Assembly: GCA_947475525.1 (NCBI GenBank)
Contig: CANJMI010000005.1
Coordinates: 1 to 64,000 of the forward strand
Direction of reading: 5' to 3'
DNA length: 64,000 nucleotides
Source: Polyangiaceae bacterium
Lineage (GTDB): Bacteria > Myxococcota_A > Polyangia > Polyangiales > Polyangiaceae
Of the stretch, positions 1 through 8,054 are shown piece after piece. A program made the translations under genes and the position numbers. Every line of letters begins with the position of its first letter. Positions within the stretch are counted from its first letter, which is position 1. The notes under the pieces were generated by a model. The model saw nothing but the letters and a program-made list of their open reading frames with translations. It was not told the origin of the DNA and searched no databases.

Positions 1-305
1 ATTGGCTCACGCTTCGCTAGTTCTAGTAGGGCGTAGTCGGCCGCGAACCGTCGGATGTCGCGGTCGGACCACGGCGAAACGCCAATGAAGTGCAGCAGCT
101 TATCGTGGACCGCGCGGCAGCGCTCCGGCTTGCCGCACACGCGCGCCGCATCGGCTCGATGCTCTTGCGCTCGCTGTCGCCGAAGAGGCCGCAGGCGTAG
201 AGCGCGAACGATTCTTTGCGGTCGGCACGACGTAGGATCGAGCCGATTCCGCTGAAAAACTCGTCGAGACGACGCTGCTCGGCGCCGTTGAGGATGTAGG
301 CTATG
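1..305 (-). pseudogene. IS701-type transposase, 5' relic, frameshifted, runs off the left edge
   Basis: Translating the minus strand from about 305 down to 150 gives DEFFSGIGSILRRADRKESF followed by a segment ending ERKSIEPM. This matches the N-terminus of IS701-family DDE transposases, which carry a conserved GERKSxEP motif. The frame then breaks; shifting by one base near 148-151 restores RVCGKPERCRAVHDKLLHFI and GVSPWSDRDIRRFAADYALL, also classical for the family. A single missing G after the ATG of EPM accounts for the break. No ATG precedes the homologous region and an in-frame TAA lies about 20 codons upstream, so the start has decayed as well. The rest of the element would lie to the left of the window. 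Family assignment is by motif recall. Confidence 0.72.
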
Positions 306-493
306 CTTCGAAAACGCTGGTCGCAGGGCGGCGGGCCAAGAAACGTGGGGCAGTAGTATTAGCCGTCTCGCAAAAGGCGGCGCGGCGGTGAACGCACCGA
401 ACTCACGCGCTGTTGAACGGCAACAGTATTTGTGTGGGTAGCAGAGTGTGTAGTTGAGGCGTGGGTGGCGCGAGGTCGAGGTGCGATGGATCC

Positions 494-1573
494 TCAGGGC
501 TTCGTCAGGATGCGCATTTTATCGTCGAGCCCGTTCACCTCGATGGTCCGGCGGCTCCCGAGGGGGAGTTCGTCAAACTCGGGCTGCGTCGGCGGCTTCC
601 ACTCGTGGTGCGCCTTCTTCTTGTTGTTTTCCTCGAAAACAATCCGATAGCTGGGGACGCGCGTCGCTCGTTCTTTTTCACCGGCTCCGCACGCTTTTTC
701 AAGGGCTACGCGTTCGTCGCTCGCCCATGTTGGCGGCTCGCTTGCGCCTTGATCGGTGATGTCACGTTGGTGGGCCCACCGCCACGCGCGCCACGCATAC
801 CATTCTGCATAGCGTGGCACGTCCTTGTAAACGGCCACGTCGCGGTAGCGCGTCTCCGAGCAATACTTGGTAGAACAGCGTTGGTCCCCGCTCGAACAGC
901 TTTCAAAGCCGTTTTTGTTCGATGTGCAGCGCACTGGACTCGTAGAACAGGTTTCACCGCACGCCACGCTCGCGGTGTAGGACTCCCTCCTCGTACCGTC
1001 TTGGACCTTATCGACGTGATGGACGCGCTGCCCTTGAGCGCTCGGGTTCATGGCATCGCTTGGTTTGGAGAAGCCTTCCTCGTCCACGATTTTGTAGCGC
1101 TCGACCGATACCGTGTGATTCCAGCTGCGCTCGACCACCTGAGCCTCGACTTGGCGCGTGCGGAACGCCCAGCAACAGCCGAGAAACATCAGGAGGAACA
1201 AGGCGCCACAGCCAATCCCGATACGCTTCCCTTTTGACAGCGGTTGGCGACCGTTGGGCGGGATGACCGGCGGCTCGAGGGGTGCGGGGCGCTCGGCTTG
1301 GCCTTGCTCCGCCCCGCACTCGGCACACTCGCCGCTATCACGGCGCTGCTGCGAGCCACAATACGAGCAGGCCCAGTCCTCGCCGGCCGTCGCTTGCTTG
1401 AGGAGCGCGGGGTCCGTGACGGCGTCGGCGAGGGTCGGCGTAGCTGTCCCTGAGCGGTAATACGCTTCGTCGCCTTTCGGCTTCCCACAGTTTTGACAGA
1501 CTTTGTAGCGACCCAGGTTGTCAACGCGGCACGTGCTGCAGCGCCAGTGCATTTCGACTTGAAATTCGGGCAT
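494..1573 (-). CDS. Double zinc-ribbon, single-pass membrane protein of unknown function
   Basis: A 359-residue protein. Near the N-terminus (about 10-32) is a RanBP2/zinc-ribbon-like knuckle, CSTC-x12-CQNC. A second ribbon at about 67-86 has CSYC-x11-CAEC. A proline-rich linker and a basic stretch (SKGKRIGIG) lead into one membrane helix at about 135-153 (GALFLLMFLGCCWAF). The remaining 200 residues should be outside the cytoplasm and contain a cysteine cluster (CGETC, CSSGDQRC, KYCSE) that could form disulfides. This gives a cytoplasmic zinc-binding sensor-like head with a periplasmic tail. The start ATG fits because the first ribbon begins directly after it. I know no function for this architecture. 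Confidence 0.75.
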   Translation of the reverse strand: MPEFQVEMHWRCSTCRVDNLGRYKVCQNCGKPKGDEAYYRSGTATPTLADAVTDPALLKQATAGEDWACSYCGSQQRRDSGECAECGAEQGQAERPAPLEPPVIPPNGRQPLSKGKRIGIGCGALFLLMFLGCCWAFRTRQVEAQVVERSWNHTVSVERYKIVDEEGFSKPSDAMNPSAQGQRVHHVDKVQDGTRRESYTASVACGETCSTSPVRCTSNKNGFESCSSGDQRCSTKYCSETRYRDVAVYKDVPRYAEWYAWRAWRWAHQRDITDQGASEPPTWASDERVALEKACGAGEKERATRVPSYRIVFEENNKKKAHHEWKPPTQPEFDELPLGSRRTIEVNGLDDKMRILTKP

Positions 1574-1635
1574 GGTCGTTCACTACAAAATCCGCGAACG
1601 CCGCGAGCGTCAGCGGCGAGGCGATGCTCGTCAGC

Positions 1636-2460
1636 TCAGGGCGCGTCCGCGGTGAAGAAGGTGAGCGCCGCTTTGGTCTTGGTCTCCTGCGCACCGCTCG
1701 CGTCGAGGCCGAGCTTCTTCAACAGCGCAGTGAGCTCTGCGAGGCGAGCCGTCGCGGCCTTGACCGACGCGCGCGTGGACACCTCGAGCACGCGCGCTCC
1801 GTCAGGCAAAGTCCACAACTCCACGTTGACGTCCGACGCGACTTCGGACCGGTGGAGCTGCCACGCTTGCACGGCCACCGGCCCAAGCACCTCGAGCTCG
1901 TTCCACGCGGGTGTCTCAGCGTAGTCGGCGAGGAAAAGCTCCTGAGTCGCGGCGTAGAGCTTTTTAATCGCCCGCCCGCCTGCGCGAACTTCGTCGATTT
2001 CGCCCGAATCTTGCGGCGAGGTCAGCGAGCAAGACTCGACCGACTTGTTACCGAAGCTATCGACCTCGCACTTGAAACCGTCCATCGCGAACCAAGACTT
2101 CTCCACCTCCCCTGCCGTCAGCGGGCGGAGCTTCACCGTCGAATCGTCTTTGGCACCCAGCTTTTTCCGGGCGCGAAGGATCACCCCGCGCTCGAAGAGA
2201 GCGAGCTCGTGCGTGTCGTAAAAGAAAACCTCGCGACGCTCCGCCTGCGACGCAACGAGCTTCAGGCCAGCGCGCGCCTTATCGATCTGATTCGACTTCA
2301 CGGTGATCTTCAGCTCGACCTGGGAGGGCGGCCGCGCCTTCAAGTCCTCCTCGGCGTGCTCGAGCGATGGCTCCGCGCAACCCGCGACGAGCGTTACGAT
2401 GGCCAGCGGAACCACCGAGCGCCGCACGCGTGAGAGCTTGGGGATGCGGTATCGAGACAT
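1636..2460 (-). CDS. Lipoprotein with CYTH-like (triphosphate tunnel) domain
   Basis: The start at 2460 gives 274 residues beginning MSRYRIPKL, with a hydrophobic stretch and lipobox LVAGC near residue 28; upstream codons would spoil this signal. From about residue 42 the pattern VELKITV, then FFYDTHELALFERGVILRARK and later STVKLRP resembles CYTH/thiamine-triphosphatase-type folds (ExExK-like strand, a D-x-L strand, RxR and KxR strands). CYTH enzymes act on organic phosphates, but a secreted lipoprotein form is atypical, so it may bind rather than hydrolyse. It is divergent from the DUF1592 gene, 52 bp away. Domain assignment is pattern-based and moderate. Confidence 0.68.
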   Translation of the reverse strand: MSRYRIPKLSRVRRSVVPLAIVTLVAGCAEPSLEHAEEDLKARPPSQVELKITVKSNQIDKARAGLKLVASQAERREVFFYDTHELALFERGVILRARKKLGAKDDSTVKLRPLTAGEVEKSWFAMDGFKCEVDSFGNKSVESCSLTSPQDSGEIDEVRAGGRAIKKLYAATQELFLADYAETPAWNELEVLGPVAVQAWQLHRSEVASDVNVELWTLPDGARVLEVSTRASVKAATARLAELTALLKKLGLDASGAQETKTKAALTFFTADAP

Positions 2461-2512
2461 CGCCGCCACGGTATCACACATCAACGAATAAGCTCGAAAG
2501 CTCGCCGAGCCG

Positions 2513-4186
2513 GTGTATCCTCGCGTCGTGCAAAGACGCCCTCTGCGCCCCCGTGCCGGCCTGCTTCTGGCCCTCGTTTTCAGCGGTTTCGTGGCCTGCG
2601 CAGGGGAGCTCGGGGATGGCCCGGCCGCACCCACGCCCACTCCCGAAGTGCCGAAGGCGAAACCCTTCGAGCCACCTGCGCCGACGATGCGACGGTTGCT
2701 CGCGCGCCACTATCGCAATTCGATAGGCGATCTACTCGGCCCCACCGCAAAAGCCGCGGCGGTCCCGCCGGCCGATCAGCCGCTGAACGGTTTCGATCTG
2801 GTCGGCGCGGCTCAGCTCAAGGTGGGTGATCTGGCCGTCGTCGAGTACGAGAAATCCGCGCGGCTCGTGGCCCGAGCGGCCGTGGAAGCCTACGAAAAGC
2901 TGGACGATTACCTCGCGTGCGTGCCCACCGACGCCGAGGACGCGGCCTGCTTGGAGAGTTTCCTCCGAAACTTCGGGAGCCTGGCGTTTCGCCGACCGAT
3001 CACCGATGTCGAAGCCAAAGAACTCACCCAGATCGGACTCGCGGCAGGCAAAGTCTATTCGTCTTTCGATTCGGCGCTCGAGTACGGGATCGCCACGATC
3101 TTGCAGAGTCCGAGTTTCGTCTACCAGGTTGAAGTGGGCGAGCCGGTCCCGGAAGCTCCGAGCTTCCGGCGGCTGACGCCCCGCGAGCTTGCGACCCGCA
3201 TGTCCTTCTTTTTGAACGACACGACGCCCGACCGGGAGCTATTGGACCTCGCCGACGCGGGAGGTCTCGAGTCCCCCGAAGACGCGCGTGCCGCTGCGAA
3301 GGTGCTCGTGGCGCGCCCCGCAGCCGAGGGGGCAGTCAATGCACTCTACGACGAGATCCTCGGCCTCCGACGGCTCGCAACATTGACGAAAAGCAATGAG
3401 CTTTATCCGGAGTTTACGCCCACTCTCGCGGCCTCGATGCGTGAGGAGACCTTACGTTTGCTCGCCGACGTGGTGTGGAAGAAAAACAGCGACTTTACGG
3501 AGTTTTTCAGCTCGGACCACACCTTCGTCAACGCCGAACTCGCGGCACTCTACGGCGTCAGTCAGCCACCCGCAGGAGAATGGCAGGAGGTTTCGTTTCC
3601 GGCGGACCAGCCGCGCGCAGGCTTCTTCGGCCAGGCGAGTTTTCTCTCGACGCAGGCTCACATCGAGCTGACCTCGCCCACCTTGCGCGGCAAGTTCATC
3701 CGGGAACGATTGTTGTGCCAATCGATCAACCCACCGCCAAACAACGTGACCACTGAGTTTCCAGACAACGCGAACCTGAAGACGATGCGCGAGCGACTCG
3801 CCTACCATCAGGAGAATCCGTCCTGCGCCGGCTGCCATTTGCTGACGGATCCCCTGGGTCTCAGCTTCGAGAATTTTGACGCGATCGGACGCCATCGACT
3901 CACTGAGAATGGAGTGACCATCGACCCTTCCGGCAACTTTGACAAACAAGGCTCCTTCGCGGACGGTGCCGAGCTCGCGCAGCTCGTCGCGGGCGACCCG
4001 GCCTTCACCGAATGCCTCGTCCGGAACGTCTTGCGGGCCTCGCTTGGGCACCTTGAAACCGAGGGCGAAGAGGGCGCCATCGAGGAGCTCAGCGGCGAGT
4101 TCACGAACGGAGGACGCCGCTTGAGGGGCTTTCTCATCCACCTCGTCGGAAGTGCTGCGTTTCGTTACGTGGGAGTCGAAAAATGA
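2513..4186 (+). CDS. DUF1592/DUF1588 lipoprotein with one haem c motif
   Basis: A 557-residue protein with GTG start and lipobox FVACAG near residue 30. The segments follow the planctomycete/myxobacterial multidomain order: DUF1587-like (RRLLARHYRNSIGDLLG, about 60), DUF1595-like (LRNFGSLAFRRPITDVEA, about 150), DUF1592-like (QSPSFVYQVEVGE then LTPRELATRMSFFLNDTTP, about 205-245), DUF1588-like (GFFGQASFLSTQAH, about 370) and a DUF1585-like C-terminus. A single CAGCH haem-binding site sits at about 443. Its stop overlaps the start of the DUF1552 gene (ATGA), which is the usual partner. The biochemical role of this pair is not established; a periplasmic redox or degradative function is inferred. 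Confidence 0.88.
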   Translation: MYPRVVQRRPLRPRAGLLLALVFSGFVACAGELGDGPAAPTPTPEVPKAKPFEPPAPTMRRLLARHYRNSIGDLLGPTAKAAAVPPADQPLNGFDLVGAAQLKVGDLAVVEYEKSARLVARAAVEAYEKLDDYLACVPTDAEDAACLESFLRNFGSLAFRRPITDVEAKELTQIGLAAGKVYSSFDSALEYGIATILQSPSFVYQVEVGEPVPEAPSFRRLTPRELATRMSFFLNDTTPDRELLDLADAGGLESPEDARAAAKVLVARPAAEGAVNALYDEILGLRRLATLTKSNELYPEFTPTLAASMREETLRLLADVVWKKNSDFTEFFSSDHTFVNAELAALYGVSQPPAGEWQEVSFPADQPRAGFFGQASFLSTQAHIELTSPTLRGKFIRERLLCQSINPPPNNVTTEFPDNANLKTMRERLAYHQENPSCAGCHLLTDPLGLSFENFDAIGRHRLTENGVTIDPSGNFDKQGSFADGAELAQLVAGDPAFTECLVRNVLRASLGHLETEGEEGAIEELSGEFTNGGRRLRGFLIHLVGSAAFRYVGVEK

Positions 4187-5601
4187 GCCGATTGATACTG
4201 AATCGTAGAACGGTGCTCCGCGGAGCTTTCGGAGCGGGGATAGCGGCGCTCGGGCTCCCGGTCCTTGAAGCGATGCTGAATTCCCACGGCACTGCGCTGG
4301 CTGGCGGGGCCCCCTTACCCGTTCGCTTCATGAGCTGGTTCTGGGGCAATGGTGTTCGTCTCGATCAATGGGTCCCTTCGGCGCCGCTCGCGGGCAACAA
4401 CCCGGACGGTGACAACCCGCGGTTCACGACCGGCCTCACCGAAGGCGACGCTTGGCAGCTCAGCGCAGAGCTTCAGCCGCTCCTGCTCGTCAAAGACCGC
4501 TTGTCGGTGTTGAGCGGCTTTTACAATCGTGCAGGCTCAGCCGGCCGTCGCGGGCATCATGACGGTTCCGCGGGCTGTTTATCGGGCACTCCGTTCATCG
4601 CCCTCGACGCCGCAGAAGGCAGCTATTCATCGAAGTTTGGCGGACCGACCCTCGACCAGGTGATCGTCAATCGCCTGCAAGCCCAAGGTGTAAACACCTA
4701 CATGCCTTCGCTCCACGTCGGCGTCTCCAAGCGGCTCACCCAGGGCGAGGGACCGTCGCTGTGGCACATCTCCCACAAGGGTCCGGATGAGCCCATCGCC
4801 AGCGTGCTCAGCCCGCAAACGGTCTACGACCAATTGTTCAGCAACTTCGTGCCGCCTACCGATCCATCCGGCAAGCTTCGGTCGGACATGCTCGATGCCA
4901 TCGCGAACGACGCGAAGCGCTTGAAGCTACGGGTTGGCAAGGCCGACCAGCTTCGCCTCGATGCGCACATCGCGAGCGTCGCGCAACTTCGCCAGCAGGT
5001 AGCCGCCCTGCCTCCCATCTGCACCGCGCCCGCAGCGCCGACGCAGACGAACGACGACGTGGACGGTAAGGAGCCGCTCGAAGAGGTCGCGCACGTGATG
5101 GCCGACCTGGTGGCCGTGGCTTTCAGCTGCGACTCCACGCGGGTGGCGACGTGGCAGCAGAGCGGCTCGGTTGGCGGCACCGTTTACTGGATGACTGGCG
5201 CGACGACCGAGGAACACGGACTCAGTCACGAGCCGGGTGGACAAGCCCTCATTCATGCGGCCGTGGTGTTCAATATGAAATGCCTCGGATACCTTCTCGA
5301 GCGGCTCCGCGCGACGCCTGAAGGCGACTCCAACCTGCTCGAGCGAAGCGCCATCACCGTCGTGAGCGATGCCGCTCAAGGCATCACGCACTCCAACTTT
5401 GACATGCCGTTCCTCGTGGCGGGCGGCGGCGGCGGTCGCCTCAAGTCGAATCTGCACTATCGCTCGTCGAACGACCGCAATCAGGCCAAAAACACGAGTG
5501 ACATCTTGTTGTCGGTGTTGCAGTGCTTCGACGAAGGAGCCACTGAAGTCGGTGCGGGCGCGGGCTATTCCAACACGCCGCTGAACGTCATCAAAGCGTA
5601 A
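4183..5601 (+). CDS. DUF1552 protein with Tat signal
   Basis: A 472-residue protein. The N-terminus has the twin-arginine motif NRRTVLRG followed by a hydrophobic segment and an Ala-x-Ala type cleavage site near residue 40, so Tat export is expected. The body matches DUF1552 by its FMSWFWGNGV, HHDGSAGCLSG-like and later GGGGGRLKSNLHYRSSN segments; the DUF1501/alkaline-phosphatase-like superfamily is the nearest structural guess. It overlaps the preceding DUF1592 gene by 4 bp, implying translational coupling. No catalytic mechanism is known for the family. Confidence 0.88.
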   Translation: MSRLILNRRTVLRGAFGAGIAALGLPVLEAMLNSHGTALAGGAPLPVRFMSWFWGNGVRLDQWVPSAPLAGNNPDGDNPRFTTGLTEGDAWQLSAELQPLLLVKDRLSVLSGFYNRAGSAGRRGHHDGSAGCLSGTPFIALDAAEGSYSSKFGGPTLDQVIVNRLQAQGVNTYMPSLHVGVSKRLTQGEGPSLWHISHKGPDEPIASVLSPQTVYDQLFSNFVPPTDPSGKLRSDMLDAIANDAKRLKLRVGKADQLRLDAHIASVAQLRQQVAALPPICTAPAAPTQTNDDVDGKEPLEEVAHVMADLVAVAFSCDSTRVATWQQSGSVGGTVYWMTGATTEEHGLSHEPGGQALIHAAVVFNMKCLGYLLERLRATPEGDSNLLERSAITVVSDAAQGITHSNFDMPFLVAGGGGGRLKSNLHYRSSNDRNQAKNTSDILLSVLQCFDEGATEVGAGAGYSNTPLNVIKA

Positions 5602-6632
5602 GGCGCGCGTTTTCGAGCGCGGGCAGGCAGCTCACTGGCCGTGCACAAGACGAGCGTGCCGAAAACAGCTCTACCTCCCTTGAGGAGCAGCAGGAGCAGC
5701 AGTGGCCAGCCCATGGCTAGGTCAACCAACTTTAGCCTCGTGCCGTCGCCTAGCAGCCCCAAGGGTGCTGAGCCGCGAGAGCAACACTCGACGCACTCGT
5801 CGCAAGCGTTCACTCGGAAGCCGCACCCCTGGTCAGCACACAGAGCGACTCGACGCCACACGCACTGCGGGCACTCGTGCCCAACACGTCGTGCACAATC
5901 GCTCGCTCGATCGGGAATTTCGTTCTGGGATCTATGGAGGGCACCACATGCTTCCATGCTTCGTCCTTGATTTCGTCACGACCACAGGATCATCGCAGAT
6001 TGTCATGCGCATCGTGCGCGAAGAACGAGCTGGGTGTCGTGAGCCACGGCGTCCGCGCGAGCTGCATCTGCGGACGATCGGGTCGCGCTGCGTCGTGCGA
6101 CCCGTGACGCCGTTTTTTGCTTTTCGCAGCCAAGCGGTCAGTGAGTCGAAATGGTCACTCAAGTATCGGCGGCACCTTTGCGAGCTGCTGGCGCAGGTCG
6201 ATCTCACGCTTGAAGTGCGACTTGATATTGGACGTGTCGTCAACGCTCAAACGGACGTGGAGTGGGAAGAAGCCATTGACCACAAGGCTTGAACGTCACC
6301 TTGAAGAGTATCGGCAAATCTGTTGCAAAATCAGTGCACTTGCCTACTTCAAAACTACCCGACTCAATAACTATTTTAACCACGTCGGGACGCGAAACTG
6401 TCGTGTCCGCAATCACTCCTTAACGGGCCATTCTGTTATGAGTTTAAATTTCAATCCCCTTGAAATAAAACGAGAACTAGCAGGTACGGCCTGAAAAACA
6501 CTTCGATGATTCCCTCATTACCTTCCGCCTCGCACCAACTCAAACACTTGCGACCTAGTTTCCAAGATACTTTTGCTACCTCAACAAAAAAAACACCGCC
6601 AACCAAAGGCAACCTAGCCTGGGTCAGTAGTG
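5602..6632. other. Gene-poor interval with an AT-rich half
   Basis: No convincing gene in about 1 kb. The first 650 bp are GC-rich with only short open frames of poor codon character. A minus-strand stretch at about 6150-6285 reads LVVNGFFPLHVRLSVDDTSN and on to a stop after about 44 codons; it looks coding-like but has no start and an upstream stop, so may be a decayed fragment. From about 6300 to 6630 the base composition drops sharply towards AT, unlike anything nearby. A GGGTCGC/GCGACCC stem at 6080-6103 is followed nine bases later by six T, too far for a standard terminator. On the minus strand, an imperfect stem and eight T follow the gene ending at 6633. Confidence 0.5.
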
Positions 6633-8054
6633 TTAAAAACTCACACACCGACGGACGTACTCTTCAATTTCGCGCTCCATGCAAGCTTCGTCCCAGTGAC
6701 AACGAAGTCCGCTATCAATACGACCTGTCTCGGCACCGCGCACGTCGCACCACGCTCGACTCTGCGCCGCTGCGCGGGCTCTCACGTCCTCTTCTCGCTG
6801 TCGCGCCGCTTCCCGCGCTTCCTCCGCCCGCTGCCGCGCGGCTTCTTGCGCTGCTTCCCGCGCCGCCTGTGCCGCCTCGGCACGTTCTGCGGCCTCCCGC
6901 TTTGCGATCATGGCTCGGACTTTTGGCTGCCCCGCCGCGAGTGCCGCTTTGGCCTCTTTGATGTGCAGTCCTGACGGGCGCGCCGACACGTAGCCCTCGA
7001 CACCGTCGCACGCGTTTTCGCTCGTCGCTTTCTTGCAGTCCTCCGCGCTCGCCTCGGCGAACGCCTTGTCGTCGCGCAACCGCTCGAAGGTCGGCTCCGC
7101 GTCCACGACCAGCTTTTTCGCTGCGATGGCGTATTTGCTTTCAGGGTAATGAGCGGCGTAACCCTTGATCAGCTCGCATGCATCTAAGCTGCCGGGGCGC
7201 TCGCAGGAACTTCGAGAGGTGTCCGCCATGGACGCCCACATCGTGTCATCCATGGCTTCGAACACCGGGGCCGAATCGAGCTCCGCCAGGAGAACGCCTC
7301 CTGACAGAAGCTGAATCCGTGGCGGTCGCGCCGCGCCTTGGAGCACAAGATCTGGGACGACCTTCGCGAGATCCACGGATACGAGCCCGTTTGGAACGAG
7401 CACTGCGACAGCCAATGCAACGGGCCTAGAATCGCCAAACTTCAAGTCGAGCGGGGGCAAGATCCCGTCCGCGCCTATCGCGACACCTGCAACCAACGCC
7501 GGCGCCGCGGCGCACGTTTCACCTTCCGCGACGACTGGCCCGTCTTCGCTGTAGAGGCGACGCTCGTCGCGCGCCTTGCTTGCACGAATGCCATCGACGA
7601 GCGGGATCGTCAGGAGGCCCGCGCCCAGTACGACGCCGCCAATGCCCAGCCCCAACGCAGTCTTCTCACCGATGGGGTTGTAGGTGGCCGCAGCATCGCT
7701 CGTGGCTGCGACGTTGCGTGAGTCCACAATGGTGTACGTGCCGCCACCCGCCGCGAGGGCACCAAGGATCCCCCACGTCACGTCAGCGGCGACCGAGTCA
7801 TTCTTGTTTTCGAAGTGTTTGATTTCCTCTTTCGCGAGGACTTTCCGCCTGGAGCACGCGTCTGCCGTGTGGAGCTCAAAAACATTGCCCTTCTGCATGG
7901 CGACCACGAGGAAAGACTTTTTGGCATCCTGGCGCTCGGTCGTCTTCAGAACATTGATGTCCGTTTTTACGAGGTCTTCACGCATCGTCGCGCAGCCGAA
8001 AACCGCTAGGCATAACGTCACTCCGAACGCACGCTGAACTCTATGCGACTTCAT
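6633..8054 (-). CDS. Lipoprotein with glycine-zipper segments and charged C-terminal helix
   Basis: About 473 residues from ATG 8054 (a GTG one codon upstream is also possible). The signal ends in lipobox VFGCA near residue 22. Two glycine/alanine-rich hydrophobic stretches follow, WGILGALAAGGGTYTIV (about 93) and GLGIGGVVLGAGLLTIPLV (about 135), resembling glycine-zipper membrane segments. The region around YAAHYPESKYAIAA (about 303) has a TPR-like flavour. Residues about 385-440 are a long Ala/Glu/Arg helix (EAAERAEAAQAAREAAQEAA) likely to be coiled coil. The start shares its A with the stop of the upstream gene, so the two are co-transcribed. Function not recognised. Confidence 0.72.
   Translation of the reverse strand: MKSHRVQRAFGVTLCLAVFGCATMREDLVKTDINVLKTTERQDAKKSFLVVAMQKGNVFELHTADACSRRKVLAKEEIKHFENKNDSVAADVTWGILGALAAGGGTYTIVDSRNVAATSDAAATYNPIGEKTALGLGIGGVVLGAGLLTIPLVDGIRASKARDERRLYSEDGPVVAEGETCAAAPALVAGVAIGADGILPPLDLKFGDSRPVALAVAVLVPNGLVSVDLAKVVPDLVLQGAARPPRIQLLSGGVLLAELDSAPVFEAMDDTMWASMADTSRSSCERPGSLDACELIKGYAAHYPESKYAIAAKKLVVDAEPTFERLRDDKAFAEASAEDCKKATSENACDGVEGYVSARPSGLHIKEAKAALAAGQPKVRAMIAKREAAERAEAAQAAREAAQEAARQRAEEAREAARQREEDVRARAAAQSRAWCDVRGAETGRIDSGLRCHWDEACMEREIEEYVRRCVSF

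Noticed and set aside
5565-5957. 130-codon minus-strand frame with a leucine-rich stretch
   Set aside because: Overlaps the DUF1552 gene end, has no RBS, and the hydrophobic run comes from a GAG/CAG-rich repeat; not supported as a gene.
6080-6118. Stem GGGTCGC/GCGACCC followed by six T, as a terminator
   Set aside because: Nine bases separate stem and T-run, and no gene on the plus strand ends within 450 bases upstream.
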